This document shows positions 22,746 through 35,000 of a stretch of DNA of 64,000 nucleotides, one piece after another. Where the stretch lies: positions 16,223,460-16,287,459 of the forward strand of contig OX637409.1 in assembly GCA_951799425.1 (NCBI GenBank), given 5' to 3'. The stretch's first letter is position 1. Every line of letters begins with the position of its first letter. The position numbers and the translations under genes are program-made. The DNA is from Ilex aquifolium (taxonomy: Eukaryota > Streptophyta > Magnoliopsida > Aquifoliales > Aquifoliaceae). The notes under the pieces are model-generated. The model ran no database searches. It saw only the letters and a program-made list of their open reading frames with translations, and was not told the origin of the DNA.

Positions 22746-24242
22746 CTTATGTTTTGTATAAGACATGATATTGTACCAGTGACGACTGAGTCTCGATTCA
22801 AAAGAGATTAAATAATTAAGATTTTTTGGGTCTAATGATATTTTTAGAAATTATATGAATGGTACGTGAGGTGAAATTATATATTAGATTTTAATTATGA
22901 AATATTTGATTATTATAAATTTTATGAAGACCAAAATTTATCGAGTAAGAAAAAAATAAAAATAAAAATAATAGATTTCTAGTTTATAAGTGTGAGGAGG
23001 AAGTGAGGTGTGTGGTGTGAAACGTAGAATACAATGGAGACAATAGCTAAATGAGTCATGCTCTTTAAGCATGACAATGCATACGTGGTGTGTCTTGTGT
23101 TCTTTAAGTTTGGGTAAGTGGTTTAGTTCATAGTATACATTCTTTATTAATTTCTTTGCAAATAATATTTGTTTGATATCGTTTTAATCGTATTCGAATT
23201 ATGATATCATTTGTTTTTGAGTTTCGATAAGATATCCCGTTCAATTATTGATATTTCATTATCCGGTCATAACTTTTGTTTGATTAATTGTTAATCGTTG
23301 CGATAGTTTATTTTGGTGAAATACTTGAGAATTTTTTGACTCGTGCGTGAGGCACACTTGGTGCCGTGTTTTAATTGTGACATGTGTTTGTGTCTCTTAG
23401 GGGTGAACAAGATTGTACGAAATGCACCGAGTGATGCCCAGCATATTGTCAAGATTGACCAAATATTTAATCATGAGTGATTTGAATATTAGTATGTTCG
23501 AGTTCGTTGTCATGTTCAATATATTTGTGCTTCGTAAACTATCATATTAATTCTTGTGTCGTCAATTATTTATCAGATAATTGATTAATTATCGTTTCGC
23601 TCTTTGATATCGTATGTTATGTTTTAAATTACTTACTGAGCTTTCCGAAGTTCACCCCTATTTACCCTCTCAGTTGCTGGTTAAGCTCAGATTTAAAATT
23701 GATGGTGGATCGAGTTCGGTCAAAGAAGTAGTAATTTTTTTTAAGTCGAATTACTTATCTATTTTTTATTTTTGGTGATTCGAATGATTGTAATTAAAAT
23801 TCTTATTGAGAGATTTATTTATTCAATATTGGTGTATTTAATGCTCTGAGTAATTTATGAAATCGAATCGTGACAAATATTTAGTTGTTCCAACAAGTTC
23901 CAAAATAGAGTATAATGGATTCATATCTATTTTCGAATAGTTTTTTTTTTTAATTTTCCTATATCACATCACTTATATCTAAATGGGACTTCTTGTTCCA
24001 TTCTAGTGAATTCTTCACTATACACTATTCATGATTTAACCCTAATAGAAATTAATAGATGGAGGTTTAATCATTCGATTTCACGTGCTACATCTTTCTT
24101 GGCATTAAACCTGTGGTCTTTTACGACAACTATGACACACATTAAAAGGATGCTCCACTTGTCATTGGAAGAGTGAGTTAGCGACCAACGTCATGATAAG
24201 ATGGTACAGAGAAGAACTATTTTTTAATGCTGTATAAAAATT
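22746..24242. other. intergenic, possible decayed gypsy LTR
   Basis: No gene. The segment around 23,330-23,700, with TACTGAGCTTTCCGAAGTTCAC, resembles sequence common near the ends of plant Ty3/gypsy LTRs, but no TG...CA borders or duplication were found. Confidence 0.35.
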
Positions 24243-24933
24243 AGGAAACATTTCACTTTGTGCCTCAAAAGATATATCTTTTCTTACTTTGTACCCTAAA
24301 AGATTAATTATTCCACATTACACTCTCAATCTAACACACTTGTTGTAATGTGTACCTGTTATCAGATTCCGTTTCCATTTTCGTCAACTCCCACCCGCAT
24401 GTAAGAAGCACGTGACAAAATGGTAGAACGCCACCTCTGACCCCATCGTTTGCCCATATCTATCTCATTTTTTCCCCAAATTAAGCCCTCTGTGTAATCG
24501 ATGTAGAGATAAGACGCAAGAACAAAGAAGAAGAAGAAACCAAAAGAGAAAGAAGAAAAAGCCAGAATAGGAAAAGAAAAAAAATCAAAAAATGAAGAAG
24601 AGAATTGATGGATTGTTATTACTATTGTGGTCGAAGGGCCACACTAAAGACTTCATGGACTGATTCCAACCCTGGGCGTAGATTTATGGCGTGCGATAAT
24701 CATGTGGTGAGCTCTAGTTCATAGAAGCAAATTTTTTTACCACATTTTGTGGGTTTTGCATTGTCCAATTGTGCAATTTTTATTGGTTTTTGTTAATGTA
24801 TTTATTACATATAATATTTGAAGATGCACATTGTAACATGTTAGATTGATGGTGCAATGTGAGACAATTAATATTTTAGGCTGCAAAGTGAAAAAAAGAT
24901 GTATGTTTTAGGGTAAAAAGTGGAATTTTTCCT
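24243..24933. mobile_element. TIR element with about 115-bp terminal repeats
   Basis: The left end AGGAAACATTTCACTTTGTG matches the reverse complement of the right end AGGAAAAATTCCACTTTTTA, and the match continues for about 115 bp (CCTAAAA, ATTAAT, CACATT, CAATCTAACA). Long terminal repeats suggest a non-autonomous MULE. An exact target duplication was not found. The right end of a second copy lies at 57.5-57.77 kb. Confidence 0.65.
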
Positions 24934-26010
24934 AAAATTATTGTAAAATAGAGATAAAATTATCATTCAATCTAATAAGGGACCCACAAAACATGATTGT
25001 AAGGATCGACCCCGCTCATTTTAGTTGTAACTTGACCCGATTAATTTAAAACAAACTTAAATATTAATACGAAATACATAAATATTATTTGAAAAAATAC
25101 AAAAAAGTCATACTTTTTCTCTTATGCTCCGTTTGGTAGGAAGGATGAAAAGTAGGAGGGATACACTTTCTATCCTTCAAGGAAGGAAAGTAGGATGTAT
25201 ACACTTTATTTCCTTCGTGTTTGGTTGGATGGATGGAAAATAAAAATGACTAATTTTTTTTTGTGCTGGATAAGATGAGGGGTGACATTCGAGTCGTATC
25301 GTGTCAGATTCGTGTTGAGTCATTACGGATTTATGTTGAACATTAGTAAAATCTAACTCAACTCATTTAATTAATTGTATCGTGTCGAGTTGCGAGTTGA
25401 CCTGTTTATTATTATTATTTTTATTTATTTATTTTTTTAAAAATTTATTTTAAAAATTTTTAAAAAAATATATATATAAATACATATTTTATGATTGTAT
25501 TTTTATATAAAATTAATGTATATATAATATATGTATATATTAAAAGATATATAGACAAATAAGATACATCTCAACACAAATAATTAACTTTCAATCCACT
25601 TTCCTTTCGATTTTGGAGGGATTGATTTTGGTGAGTTGGAAGGAAAGTTAATCCATCCACTTTTCCATCATTCCTACTTTTCTTCCTTACCAAACATGAT
25701 GTTTTATTTATCCATCCACTTTCCATCCTTCCAACTTTTCATCCTTCCACTTTTCCATCGTACCAAACGGAGCATTAAAAAACAATTGAGTCCTATTAAT
25801 TTTGTAATAGAAAAATTAAGTTTTATTTTTCTTTCTCACCTACAAAGCTTAAAGAGGACATCTATTTGAACACAACACAGGTAATAGATCTACATTAGCT
25901 AGCGCTTTACCAAGTTCTTCAAACTCTATTGATGAAGAAAATATTTGGTGCTTGCAAGACACCAAGTGACCTTGCCTTTTTATATACAATTATTGTAACA
26001 TATTAATTCT
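24840..26010. repeat. segmental duplication, copy 1 (partner 57.65-58.02 kb)
   Basis: From TTAGATTGATGGTGCAATG through ATCGACCCCGCTCATTTTAG to AACACAACACAGGTAATAG and CTGCC/TTGCCTTTTTATATAC, the order matches the 57.65-58.02 kb region. Homology passes the end of the TIR element into unique flank, so this is a duplicated block and not two independent insertions. The other copy lacks the PIF MITE at 25,125-25,774. Confidence 0.85.
25125..25774. mobile_element. PIF/Harbinger-type MITE with TTA target duplication
   Basis: Ends TGCTCCGTTTGGTA and TACCAAACGGAGCA are perfect inverted repeats, flanked by TTA at 25,122-25,124 and 25,775-25,777. The terminal regions are GGATGGAAA-rich. The interior includes GTCGTATCGTGTCAGATTCG-type repeat debris. 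Length 650 bp. About 250 bp of a second copy lies inverted at 63.15-63.40 kb. Confidence 0.88.
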
Positions 26011-26055
26011 AACATCTGATTCATATGTTCCTTCAACCTTCATATCTTTTTTATT

Positions 26056-28140
26056 TTGGAACGTTATTTTTTTCACAACCAACACAGAACAAACTTCGGT
26101 TCACGAAGTCTAGTGCTACAAACCAAGCTTTCTTTCAAAGAAAAAGAAAGAAGGCAAGATGAAAGTCAAAGAGGTAGAGAGCGAGGACGTGGAGGTCATG
26201 GTCGAGATAGAGGAGAAAACTTTGGTCAAAATGCGTCCAACAAAGAAGAAAGAGGCCAAGAATCACATCGTGGAAGAAGACGTGGAAGAGGCAATAATTC
26301 AAAGTCATACGGAGGGAGGTATGACAAATCTCATATTCAATGTTATAATTGTCATCGATATGTTCATTTTGCTTCCGAGTGTAGAAATTATTTTGTGGAA
26401 GAAAGAGCACACTTTGTTGAAGACAAAATTGAAGAGTTAGAGCCGACCTTGTTGTTGACATACAAAGAAGAGCAAAAAGAGAGACAAGAACGTGTGGTAC
26501 CTTGACTCCGGTGCTAGTAATCATATGTGTGGAAATAAAGAGATGTTTGTGGAGTTTGATGAATCGGTAAGTGGAAAAGTCACTTTTGGAGATTCTTCTC
26601 AAATTCCAGTAATGAGAAGAGGTAATATTTTGATTCATTTGAAGGATGGAAGACACCAAGTTATTTCTAATATTTTTTATGTGCCAAATATGAAAAATAA
26701 TATTTTGAGCTTGGGACAACTCTTAGAGAAAGGTTATGATATTTGCATGAAAAATCATAATCTTTCAATAAGAGATGGAAACGGGAATTTGGTTGCTAAA
26801 GTGCCGATGACAAGAAATAGACTGTTTTTGTTAAATATTCCAAGTGGTGTGGCAAAATGCTTGAAAGCATGTGTTAAAGATTCTTCTTAGTTATGCACCT
26901 GAGATTTGGACACTTGAGTTTTGGAGGACTAACCTTGTTGTCTAGAAAGTAGATGGTGAAATGATTGTCTTCTATCAACCACTCGGATCAACTTTGTGAG
27001 GGATGTCTAATTGGAAAGCAAGCTAGAAAGAGCTTTCCCAAAGAATCCATTTCAAGAGCAACCAAACCACTTCAACTTATTCACTCGGATGTTTGCGGCC
27101 CTATAGACCCACCATCATTTGGTAAGAACCGGTATTTTCTTCTCTTTATTGATGATTAGTCGGAAAACGTGGGTATATTTTCTAAAACAAAAATCGGAGG
27201 TGTTTGGTGTTTTCAAAAGGTTTAAGGCTTTGATTGAAAAACAAAGTGGGTATGAAGTTAAGGCAATTAAATCCGATAGAGGAGGTGAATTCACATCAAA
27301 TGAATTAAAAATGTTTTGTGAAAAAATGGAATTCACTATCCTCTAACTGTTCCAAGATCACCATAATAAAATGGTGTTGCCGAAAGGAAGAGCCGAACCA
27401 TTCTTGACATGGCTCGGAGTATGTTGAAGAGTAAAAAAATACCCAAGGATTTTTGGGCGGAAGCTATTGATTGTGCCATCTATTTGTTAAATCAGCGTCC
27501 CACTAGAAGTGTTCAAGACAAAACACCACAAGAAGCATGGGGAGGAATCAAACCAAATGATTCTCATTTGCGGGTCTTTGGAAGTGTATGCTATGCACAT
27601 GTGCCGGATGAGAAACGGACAAACTAGATGACAAAAGTGAAAAGTTTGTCTTCATTTGCTATGATTCAAGAAGCAAAGGTTACAAACTTTACAACCCAAG
27701 CAATGACAAGATAATTATTAGTAGAGATGTTGAGTTTGATGAAGAAGATGAATGAGATTGGAACACTACACAAGAAGACTATGATTTTTTTCCATTCTTT
27801 GAAGAAGAGGTGGAGCCCAATGAGATTATGAAGCTACCCATTTATTCTCCTCCACCATCACCACCATCACCCACCAATGTGCAAGCATCTCCATCATCAT
27901 CCGAAACAAGTTCAAGTGAAAGGCCACCTCGCATGAGGAGTCTTCAAGATATCTATGAAGAAACCGAAGAGGTAACTCAAAGATTTAGTGATCTAACACT
28001 ATTTTATCTATTTGCCGATTGTGATCCCATAGACTATGAGAAAGCGACACAAGACAAGAAGTGGAGGAGTGCCACGAATGAAGAAATTGAAGCTATTGAA
28101 AGAAATGGAACATGAGAACTTGCCACACTCCCTAGAGGAC
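26056..28140 (+). pseudogene. second Ty1-copia element, decayed gag-protease-integrase
   Basis: 26,056-26,505 encodes a gag C-terminus with Arg/Gly-rich sequence and a zinc knuckle (CYNCHRYVHFASEC). 26,492-26,890 is protease ([12 protein letters not shown]) and the linker to integrase. 26,965-27,346 has integrase CEGCLIGKQ, LIHSDVCGP and SDRGGEF; 27,409-27,627 has FWAEAIDCAIYLLNQRPT. 27,810-28,115 is the linker ahead of the RT domain, ending near ELATLPRGQ. Stops and frame changes separate every part, and the catalytic RT domain is missing after 28,140. No LTRs were identified. It is a different copia lineage from the element at 1-5.9 kb (different zinc knuckle, protease and integrase sequence). 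Confidence 0.9.
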
Positions 28141-30335
28141 AAAAGGCCATTGATGGTTTAATATTTCAAATTCCTGTTTTTAACCAAACAATTTTTGTTA
28201 TTTTGAACAAACAAATCTCTACAATAATTTTTAAAGTATTTTTATTTTATTTTTTCTTGTGTTTTAATTCTTTCCCAATTCCTTGTGGTATGATCTCAGA
28301 CTTCCGAGTTTTATTATTTTGCAACAACTTATTCTTGAATTTTACATTCTTTATGTTGTAACATAAGACAGTCTTACAAAACTGTCTTTCACACAAACAA
28401 ACTTTCCCCGTGCAAAGTATTATCTTTCTTCCAATTAGTATTGTGTTGGCCAATGCTTCATTTAGATTATGTTCAGGCTCAACGTTTTTGAGAACCGTTT
28501 TAATTTTTTTGAGCTTAATCCTCTGACTATGAGTGATTACATTTTATGTAGCCACAAATATTTCTCTGATACCAAATTTGTTGAGAGTATATAGTCACCC
28601 ATTACTTCACCAACAACACAAAAGAAACACAAAAAAATAAGGGACAAAAAATTTGTTATACAATATCACATATAGACATTCGAAATACTTTTTGTATCAC
28701 CAAAAAAGATTTAGTACAATATCAAGCAATACAAAGAGTAACTTATCTTGATAATTTCCAGCACCACTGGCACAAAAATAGCCTTCAAAACCTCACAAAT
28801 GGAGCTATTGCACCCCCTTTTTTCAACAACTCTCTTTTTAGGAGAAGAAAATTCAGTTAATCACCAGTTAAAAAATATGAAAGAAATGCACTCCCAATAT
28901 CTAGCTAATCACTTTTCCAACTTAAAGTGAAGAACCTCTATGTATCCCCGCCGTCATAAAACACCACGGGTCCACTAGAATTTATATAAAGAATTCATAT
29001 TTTTTTTAGCAGTAAATTACATCTCAATACAATGAATTCCTCTTAAACACGTGATGATTAATTTAATATTGAAAGAGTTAAAAAAATTGTCTTAACATTG
29101 AGGAAATTTTTTTAATATCTATAATATAAAACAAAGCATGCTTCAATAAATTTTTCTGACGGTCTTAAATAGACTCATCCAATGGCCACCAACATTCATC
29201 TTAAAATCATTCACATGACACCGTGCTTTCAGACACGAATTACCTCTAGGGCATGTTTGTTTGGGGAATTGCTATGCATGAGATTGTGAAATGTATTCCT
29301 TACATTTTCAATACCTATATAAAGTAGTACCGGTAATAAAAAGTAAGATAATCCCCTCTCATGTTTATTTGCTGAATTGGTACTATGATGGGTCTCATAA
29401 ACAATATATATTCTATCACATCTCATATAGCAAATATACAATTTTACCCTTAATATCATTCATTTCATTACTCCTTTTGTGTAACGATTTTGCAATATGT
29501 TTGTTATAACATTTGCTATGGCAATTCCTACCAAAAAAAAAATTGGCACTAATAAAAAAATCCACATAAATTATCATAACTCTTATTAACACACATTTTA
29601 GCAATGCAACAAAATCATTATAAATTAAAAAGTGGTTGATTAAATAACCTATGCATATTTCAGTAGGAACATCCCCAAACTTGGCTATCCATAGCCATAG
29701 TGAAAATTAATTGCACAACCATTAGATTATATAGCCAACTTATACAAAATACTCCGCTACCCATTATTGTCAACCTAAGTACAAGCACACAACACTACTT
29801 GCATTTGCAAAATTGTGGCTTGTGTAGTCATCCCTATAATAGGTTATCCAGTGCAATCATACAACATAATATAATTTATAAAGTGCATATAGTCAACTGG
29901 CAAAGCCTAATCCTCGATGACGATAACCTCTTCATTCTGACCCAGAGGAATTGGGGATAAATTAACATGTTCCAGCTCTATAAATCTCTGCACAAAAAAA
30001 AAAAGGAATAATAGTCAAAAATGTAAAATAACAAAATATAGTTCGACTACAGTAACATACACCGATGTTTTAAGAAAAAAAAATTCAACAGAAAAAAAAT
30101 TAAAAAACCCTAAAACTAGGTCCATATTATCCAAAAAAAAACACTTGAAATAAAAAACTTTGTTCAATCAAATGGTCACCAAAAGAACATAAAATCAGAC
30201 AATGTTGTTGAAGGCCACCAAAATTATCGACAAATGCATCCAATCAAAAAACCTGGTAAAAAAATCACAAATTCTAGATATGGCATTTTTGGGCTTTTTG
30301 AAGCAACTCTCTGGAAAACCCAACCAATTCCACTG
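28140..30335. other. intergenic repeat debris
   Basis: Other than the shared repeat above, I see CTCTGATACCAAATTTGTTG at about 28,565-28,584. On the minus strand this reads as an LTR end followed by an initiator-Met primer-binding site, suggesting a minus-strand retroelement fragment. 29,247-29,545 has GTTTGGGGAATTGC / GGAATTGCC-like ends and may be a MITE. No gene is seen. Confidence 0.4.
28375..28480 (-). repeat. dispersed repeat shared with 46.43-46.54 kb
   Basis: On the minus strand CCTGAACATAATCTAAATGA and CATTGGCCAACACAATACTA are almost identical to the plus strand at 46,433-46,500. Both copies translate to EHNLNEALANTIL-GRK-ILCTG. I do not recognise the protein; it may be an old gene or retroelement fragment. 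Confidence 0.7.
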
Positions 30336-31435
30336 AATTTTTTTAAGGGTTTTTTAGGTGTGGGTACAATTTTTTAGACTTATTTAGGCAAAAGTGTATG
30401 AATAAGTTGTTTATTCATTTAAGTACAATTTTTATAAAACTTTTTTGGTTTAGGTACAAAATTCAAATGAATTAAAATCTTTTTTACCTAAACACCCTTC
30501 CTTAATTTATGCAGCAATATTTGACAGTTATTTGAGGAAACAAATATGTAAAGATTCCATAATTGTTATCTTTATTTTTTAAATTTTGAATGAGCAGTTT
30601 TTTTATGGAATAAACGGTTGGGCAATAAACGGCTGTAAGAGTGTATTCAACAGCAGAATTACAAAACTTCTCCGGTGGTGGATTTGTTCGTAAAAACGAT
30701 TGCAAATATCAATCATCGGTATCGTCTTGAAGATTAGTTGTTAATAATTTTATTTATTTTTTTTATTTGGTCTTTTTTGTTGGGAAATTACTATGTTTGA
30801 TCTTGTTTTATGTTTGTTTGCTGATGAAATGAGGGGAAAAAAAAAACTGCTTTGATTCTAATGGGTGTAACTATTGTTAATGAGTGTATCTATTTTTTCA
30901 TATAGACATAATAATTATATTTCTGATTTTACTCGTTTTTTTTTTTTGGAAATTCCTATGTTCATCGTCTTGAAGGTTAGTTGTTAATAATTTTATTTAT
31001 TCTTTTATTTGGTCATTTTTGTTGGGGAATTCATATGTTTGATATTGTTTTATGTATGTTCCCTGATGAATTGAATTGGAAATAAGATCTGCCTTGATTC
31101 TAAGGAGTGTAACTGTTTCGATTTTGTTTTTTTTTTTTTTCCTTGTTGGAATGAAGGAAACAAAAAATTATTTTTGTGTTAATGGGTGTAACTGTTTTTT
31201 TATCAGAGTTATGTTTAACTGTAAATGATCTTTTATGCAATGTTTCAGCCAAAATCAATTTTGGCAGAGCCTGTATATTGTAACTATTTTTTGTTTTATG
31301 TTTTTCTCCCAGTATGGAACTAATTAATTCAGTCATTTGTATTATTTTTTTTATGTAACTGTTTTGTATGACTGTTTTTGTTTTTGTTTTGTATTGATAC
31401 ATTGTCATTCATTTTTTTAATGTCGTAATCAGGAA

Positions 31436-33920
31436 ATGGAGGGAATAGTGCTGCTTGTATGCAAATATGATGTTGACATCTTTATTATCAGATGTTCTGC
31501 TTGTGCAACATTTGATTTCATTTATGGTAGGCTTTGCGAAAAATGGGAGGAATTGGGTAATTTGTCTGTTGTCATGTCATATTCTATTTCAGGGCACCCA
31601 AAATGTTGTTTGCAAAATGATGAGGACTTGCGTAATATGTTTGATATAATGCGATTGATAAATGTCAATCATGCTGAGGTCATGGTAACTAGGCAAGATA
31701 AAGAGTCACGTGTGGTGGTTGATGATAACTTGCTTGAAGATGTTCATATTTGCGACGATGGGGTTGAGTGTGATGATGATTTGCTCCCTAGCTTTTGCTC
31801 ACATACGGAAAAAGTATTGTTGACAGCTGGGTGGTCAAATGAAATAAGCCGTGTAGGCCAAAGGTTTGAAGGTGGTGTCACACATTTCAGGAAAGCTCTG
31901 TGCAAATACTCAATAGAGATTGGGTTCAAGTTTAATTATGTGAGGAATTATAGGGATAGGGTTATTGTTGAGTGTGCCTCGAAGTATGATAAAGGGTGTG
32001 GATGGCATGTAAATGCTACTATTCAGAAACTTAATGATTTCTTTTACATACGGAAAATGAATAATGAACACACCTGTGGAGTAGCGCTGCTTACCACAAA
32101 GAACAAGAGATTATCTTGTAATTTGATTGGAGATTTGATTGTTGATAATGTCCGTGATCAGACGTCCAGTCGACGTGGTTAGTGATTTCCTTACATCTTA
32201 TGGTCTTGACGTATCTTATCACCAAGCTTGGATGGGGGTGGAAAAAGCAAAGGGTATGCTTTTTGGGGATCATACATTGTCGTACAAACAGTTACGTTGG
32301 TATGTGGATGCTGCGAGTAATACAAACCCTGGAAGCCATATAGTTTTGCATTGTGATGATGAGTCTAACCGTTTCCATAGATTGTTTGTGTCCTTCAAGG
32401 CTTGTATCGATGGTTTCAATTATTGTCGTCCAATTTTATTCATTGATGGGACATTCATTAAAGGAAAGTACAAATGATGCATTCTTTCGGCAATTGGGAA
32501 TGATGGTAATCAGGGTATAAATCTTTTAACCTTTTTTATTTTAATGTACGATTTGCTTTTGTATTTTCTTTGTTGTATTTGGTCATTTTTTATTTTTTTC
32601 TAAGTGTGTGGTTTGTCATAGGTACTCTATGATGTGGTTTGTAATTTCGTTTTTATGCGTATTATAAAATGGTGTGTATGAATATTTTATGTTTTAACTG
32701 TATACTGTAACTGTATAATGTATATATTTTGCGACACTTAAGTAGTGTAACTGTATGTGTTTATTGTAACTATTTTAATATAACAGGTTGGTGTATATTG
32801 TTGCACTGATGTGAATCTGTAGGATATCGTTTTAATATTTTACTTAACTATATACATTTACCTTTGTATTTCAGGATTATACCCGCTAGCGTTTGCGATT
32901 GTTGACTCAGAAAATGAGGTAAATTGGTTATGGTTCTTACAACAACTGTCAGAGATTTTGGATCCGAATAAGGACATTACATTTGTCTCTGATCGTAATG
33001 TTGGTTTGTTGGAAGCAATGCCAAAGATTTTTCCAAGGTGTCACCATGCTTTCTGCTTGTAGCACTTGAAGGCGAACTTGCGGGACAAGTTCAGTGGTAG
33101 TCGTTATTCAAATGGATTTAGGGAGCATATGGTGGTGCTGTTGTGTGAGTGTGCTTATGCCCCCACCATTTCACTGTTTACCCAAAAAATTGAAGTTTTT
33201 CGAAGTAAGGGTGGTTACATTGTCAAACGTTTTTTGGATAATCTTCCATACGAGCATTGGGCAAATGCATAATTTAAAGGTAGACGTTATGGCGAGATGA
33301 ACTCTAATGCAGTGGAGTCGTTCAATTCGTGGATTATGAAAGCACGACATTTACCCATTACGAGCATGGTTGACACTATTCGTTGTCAAATTATGAATCA
33401 AATTGGTGCTAGGATGATCACTGCGTGTACATGGAATGAAAATTTATGTCCTGAGATGGATTCAAGATTACAGGTTGCATTTGCCAAAAGCAGGTCTTGG
33501 GCTGTTAGTGTTTCGAACAATGATGTGTATGAAGTTAATTCAAATCCTTCTGTTTCAGTCAACATTCAGAATGACACGTGTTCATGCTTTCAATGACAGA
33601 TTAATGGGTTTCCTTGTTCTCATGCAGTAGCGGCAATACGTAAAAGTGAGAGAAATATGAATGAGTTTGTAGATTATTATTATCATGTTAGTACATACAA
33701 GAAATCATACGCTCAACCTATACTCCCAATCCCTACTCTTGGTCGTTCGGACTTCAATGTTGACGAAACTGATATTTTGCCACCATCAACTAAGAAGCAG
33801 CCGGGCCGACCCAAAAAATGTAGAATTATGTCAAGGGGGGAACTTATTAGACGAATTCGATGTGGTCGGTGTGGACGGTTAGGTAGTCACAACAAGAAAA
33901 CTTGTAAAGAACCTTTGTGA
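31436..33920 (+). pseudogene. MULE transposase (MuDR family), decayed
   Basis: Residues 1 to about 85 look like a PB1/ubiquitin-like module, followed by an acidic linker and a MuDR DNA-binding domain (WSNEISRVGQRF ... CGWHVNAT ... EHTCG). The catalytic domain has the first Asp in LFIDGTFIKGKY (about 32,440), the second in FVSDRN (about 32,985) and Glu in NSNAVESFN (about 33,310). A SWIM zinc finger (CSCFQ ... FPCSH) and a C-terminal knuckle (CGRCGRLGSHNKKTC) follow. A GT-AG intron fits at 32,515-32,874. Lesions: a frameshift near 32,170, TGA after FIKGKYK, TAG before HLKANL, TAA before FKGRRY, and TGA inside the SWIM motif. The enzyme would have cut and joined the element's ends. Confidence 0.9.
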
Positions 33921-34209
33921 TTGGATTACTATTTTAAACTAATAATTTTTTTATGAAAAATATTTCTTTTTTTTCAGTTGCTGTTTTATTTTAGTAATAG
34001 TTCTTTTATGGATATGTTAATATGGAGGTTATAGTATGGGTGCAAATTTTTGTATGTTGAGTAAATTTTTGGGGGATGACTGGAAAATCAAAACTGGAAA
34101 ATCAATGTGTATATCAGGGATACCTGCAGGAATTATGGGATGTGGTCACTGTTCACGTTACTGTTTAAATGTTAAACCAAATACATTTATTCAACACAGT
34201 GCATCTAAA

Positions 34210-35000
34210 GCATTGATATATGGTGTAGCTGTTTTGTATGTAACTTTGTTATATACTGCAGCTGGACAAAACAGTTACACCATAAAAGGTACACAGAGCT
34301 AAAACAGTTACTCAAACATGTGCACCAAATAGCTGCACTTTAACATGTAAATAAGTATACATAAACAATTACACCATTCAGGTATAGTATAGATACACAC
34401 ATTAACTTCAACTAAGTCAACCAATTGTCTCATTTCATTCCCAAAACATCCAACTACATCTCAAATATGACTATTGATATATGGTGTAACTGTTATGTAT
34501 GTAACTTTGTTATATACTGCAGCTGGACAAAACAGTTACATCATAAAAGGTACACAGAGCTGAAACAGTTACTCAAGCATGTGCACCAAATAGCTGCACT
34601 TTAACATGTAAATAAGTATACAGAAACAGTTACACCATTCAGGTATAGTATACATACACACATTAACGACAACTAAGTCAACCAATTGTCTCATTTCATT
34701 CCCAAAACATCCAACTACATATCAAATAGGACTATTGATATATGGTGTAACTGTTTTGTATGTAACTTTGTTATATGCTGCATCTGGACAAAACAGTTAC
34801 ACCATAAAAGTTACACAGGGCTGAAACAGTTACTCAAGCATGAGCACCAAATAGATGCACCTCAACATGTAACTAACTACACATAAACAGTTACACCATT
34901 CAGGTATAGAATAGATACACACATTAACTTCAACTAAATCAACCAATTGTCTCATTTCATTCCCAAAACATCCAACTACATCTCAAATAGGACTATTCAT
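34210..35000 (-). repeat. 261-bp tandem repeat, three copies, between the two MULE genes
   Basis: TGGTGTA landmarks at 34,221, 34,482 and 34,743 are exactly 261 bp apart. Each unit is rich in ACAGTTAC and ends in CCAACTACATCTCAAATA. A dispersed copy occurs in an intron at about 37,010-37,330 and another partial one at about 37,490-37,610. Each unit includes CATTAACTTCAACTAAGTCA, which matches coding sequence of exon 3 of the Ulp1-type gene (about 40,390-40,430). Confidence 0.9.

Noticed and set aside
32515..32874. Insertion of a mobile element within the transposase
   Set aside because: GT-AG borders join the transposase frame across it in phase, so an intron explains it better.
34210..35000. 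Evenly spaced repeats as a possible CRISPR-like array
   Set aside because: Units are 261 bp and homologous throughout with no unique spacers, and the genome is eukaryotic.
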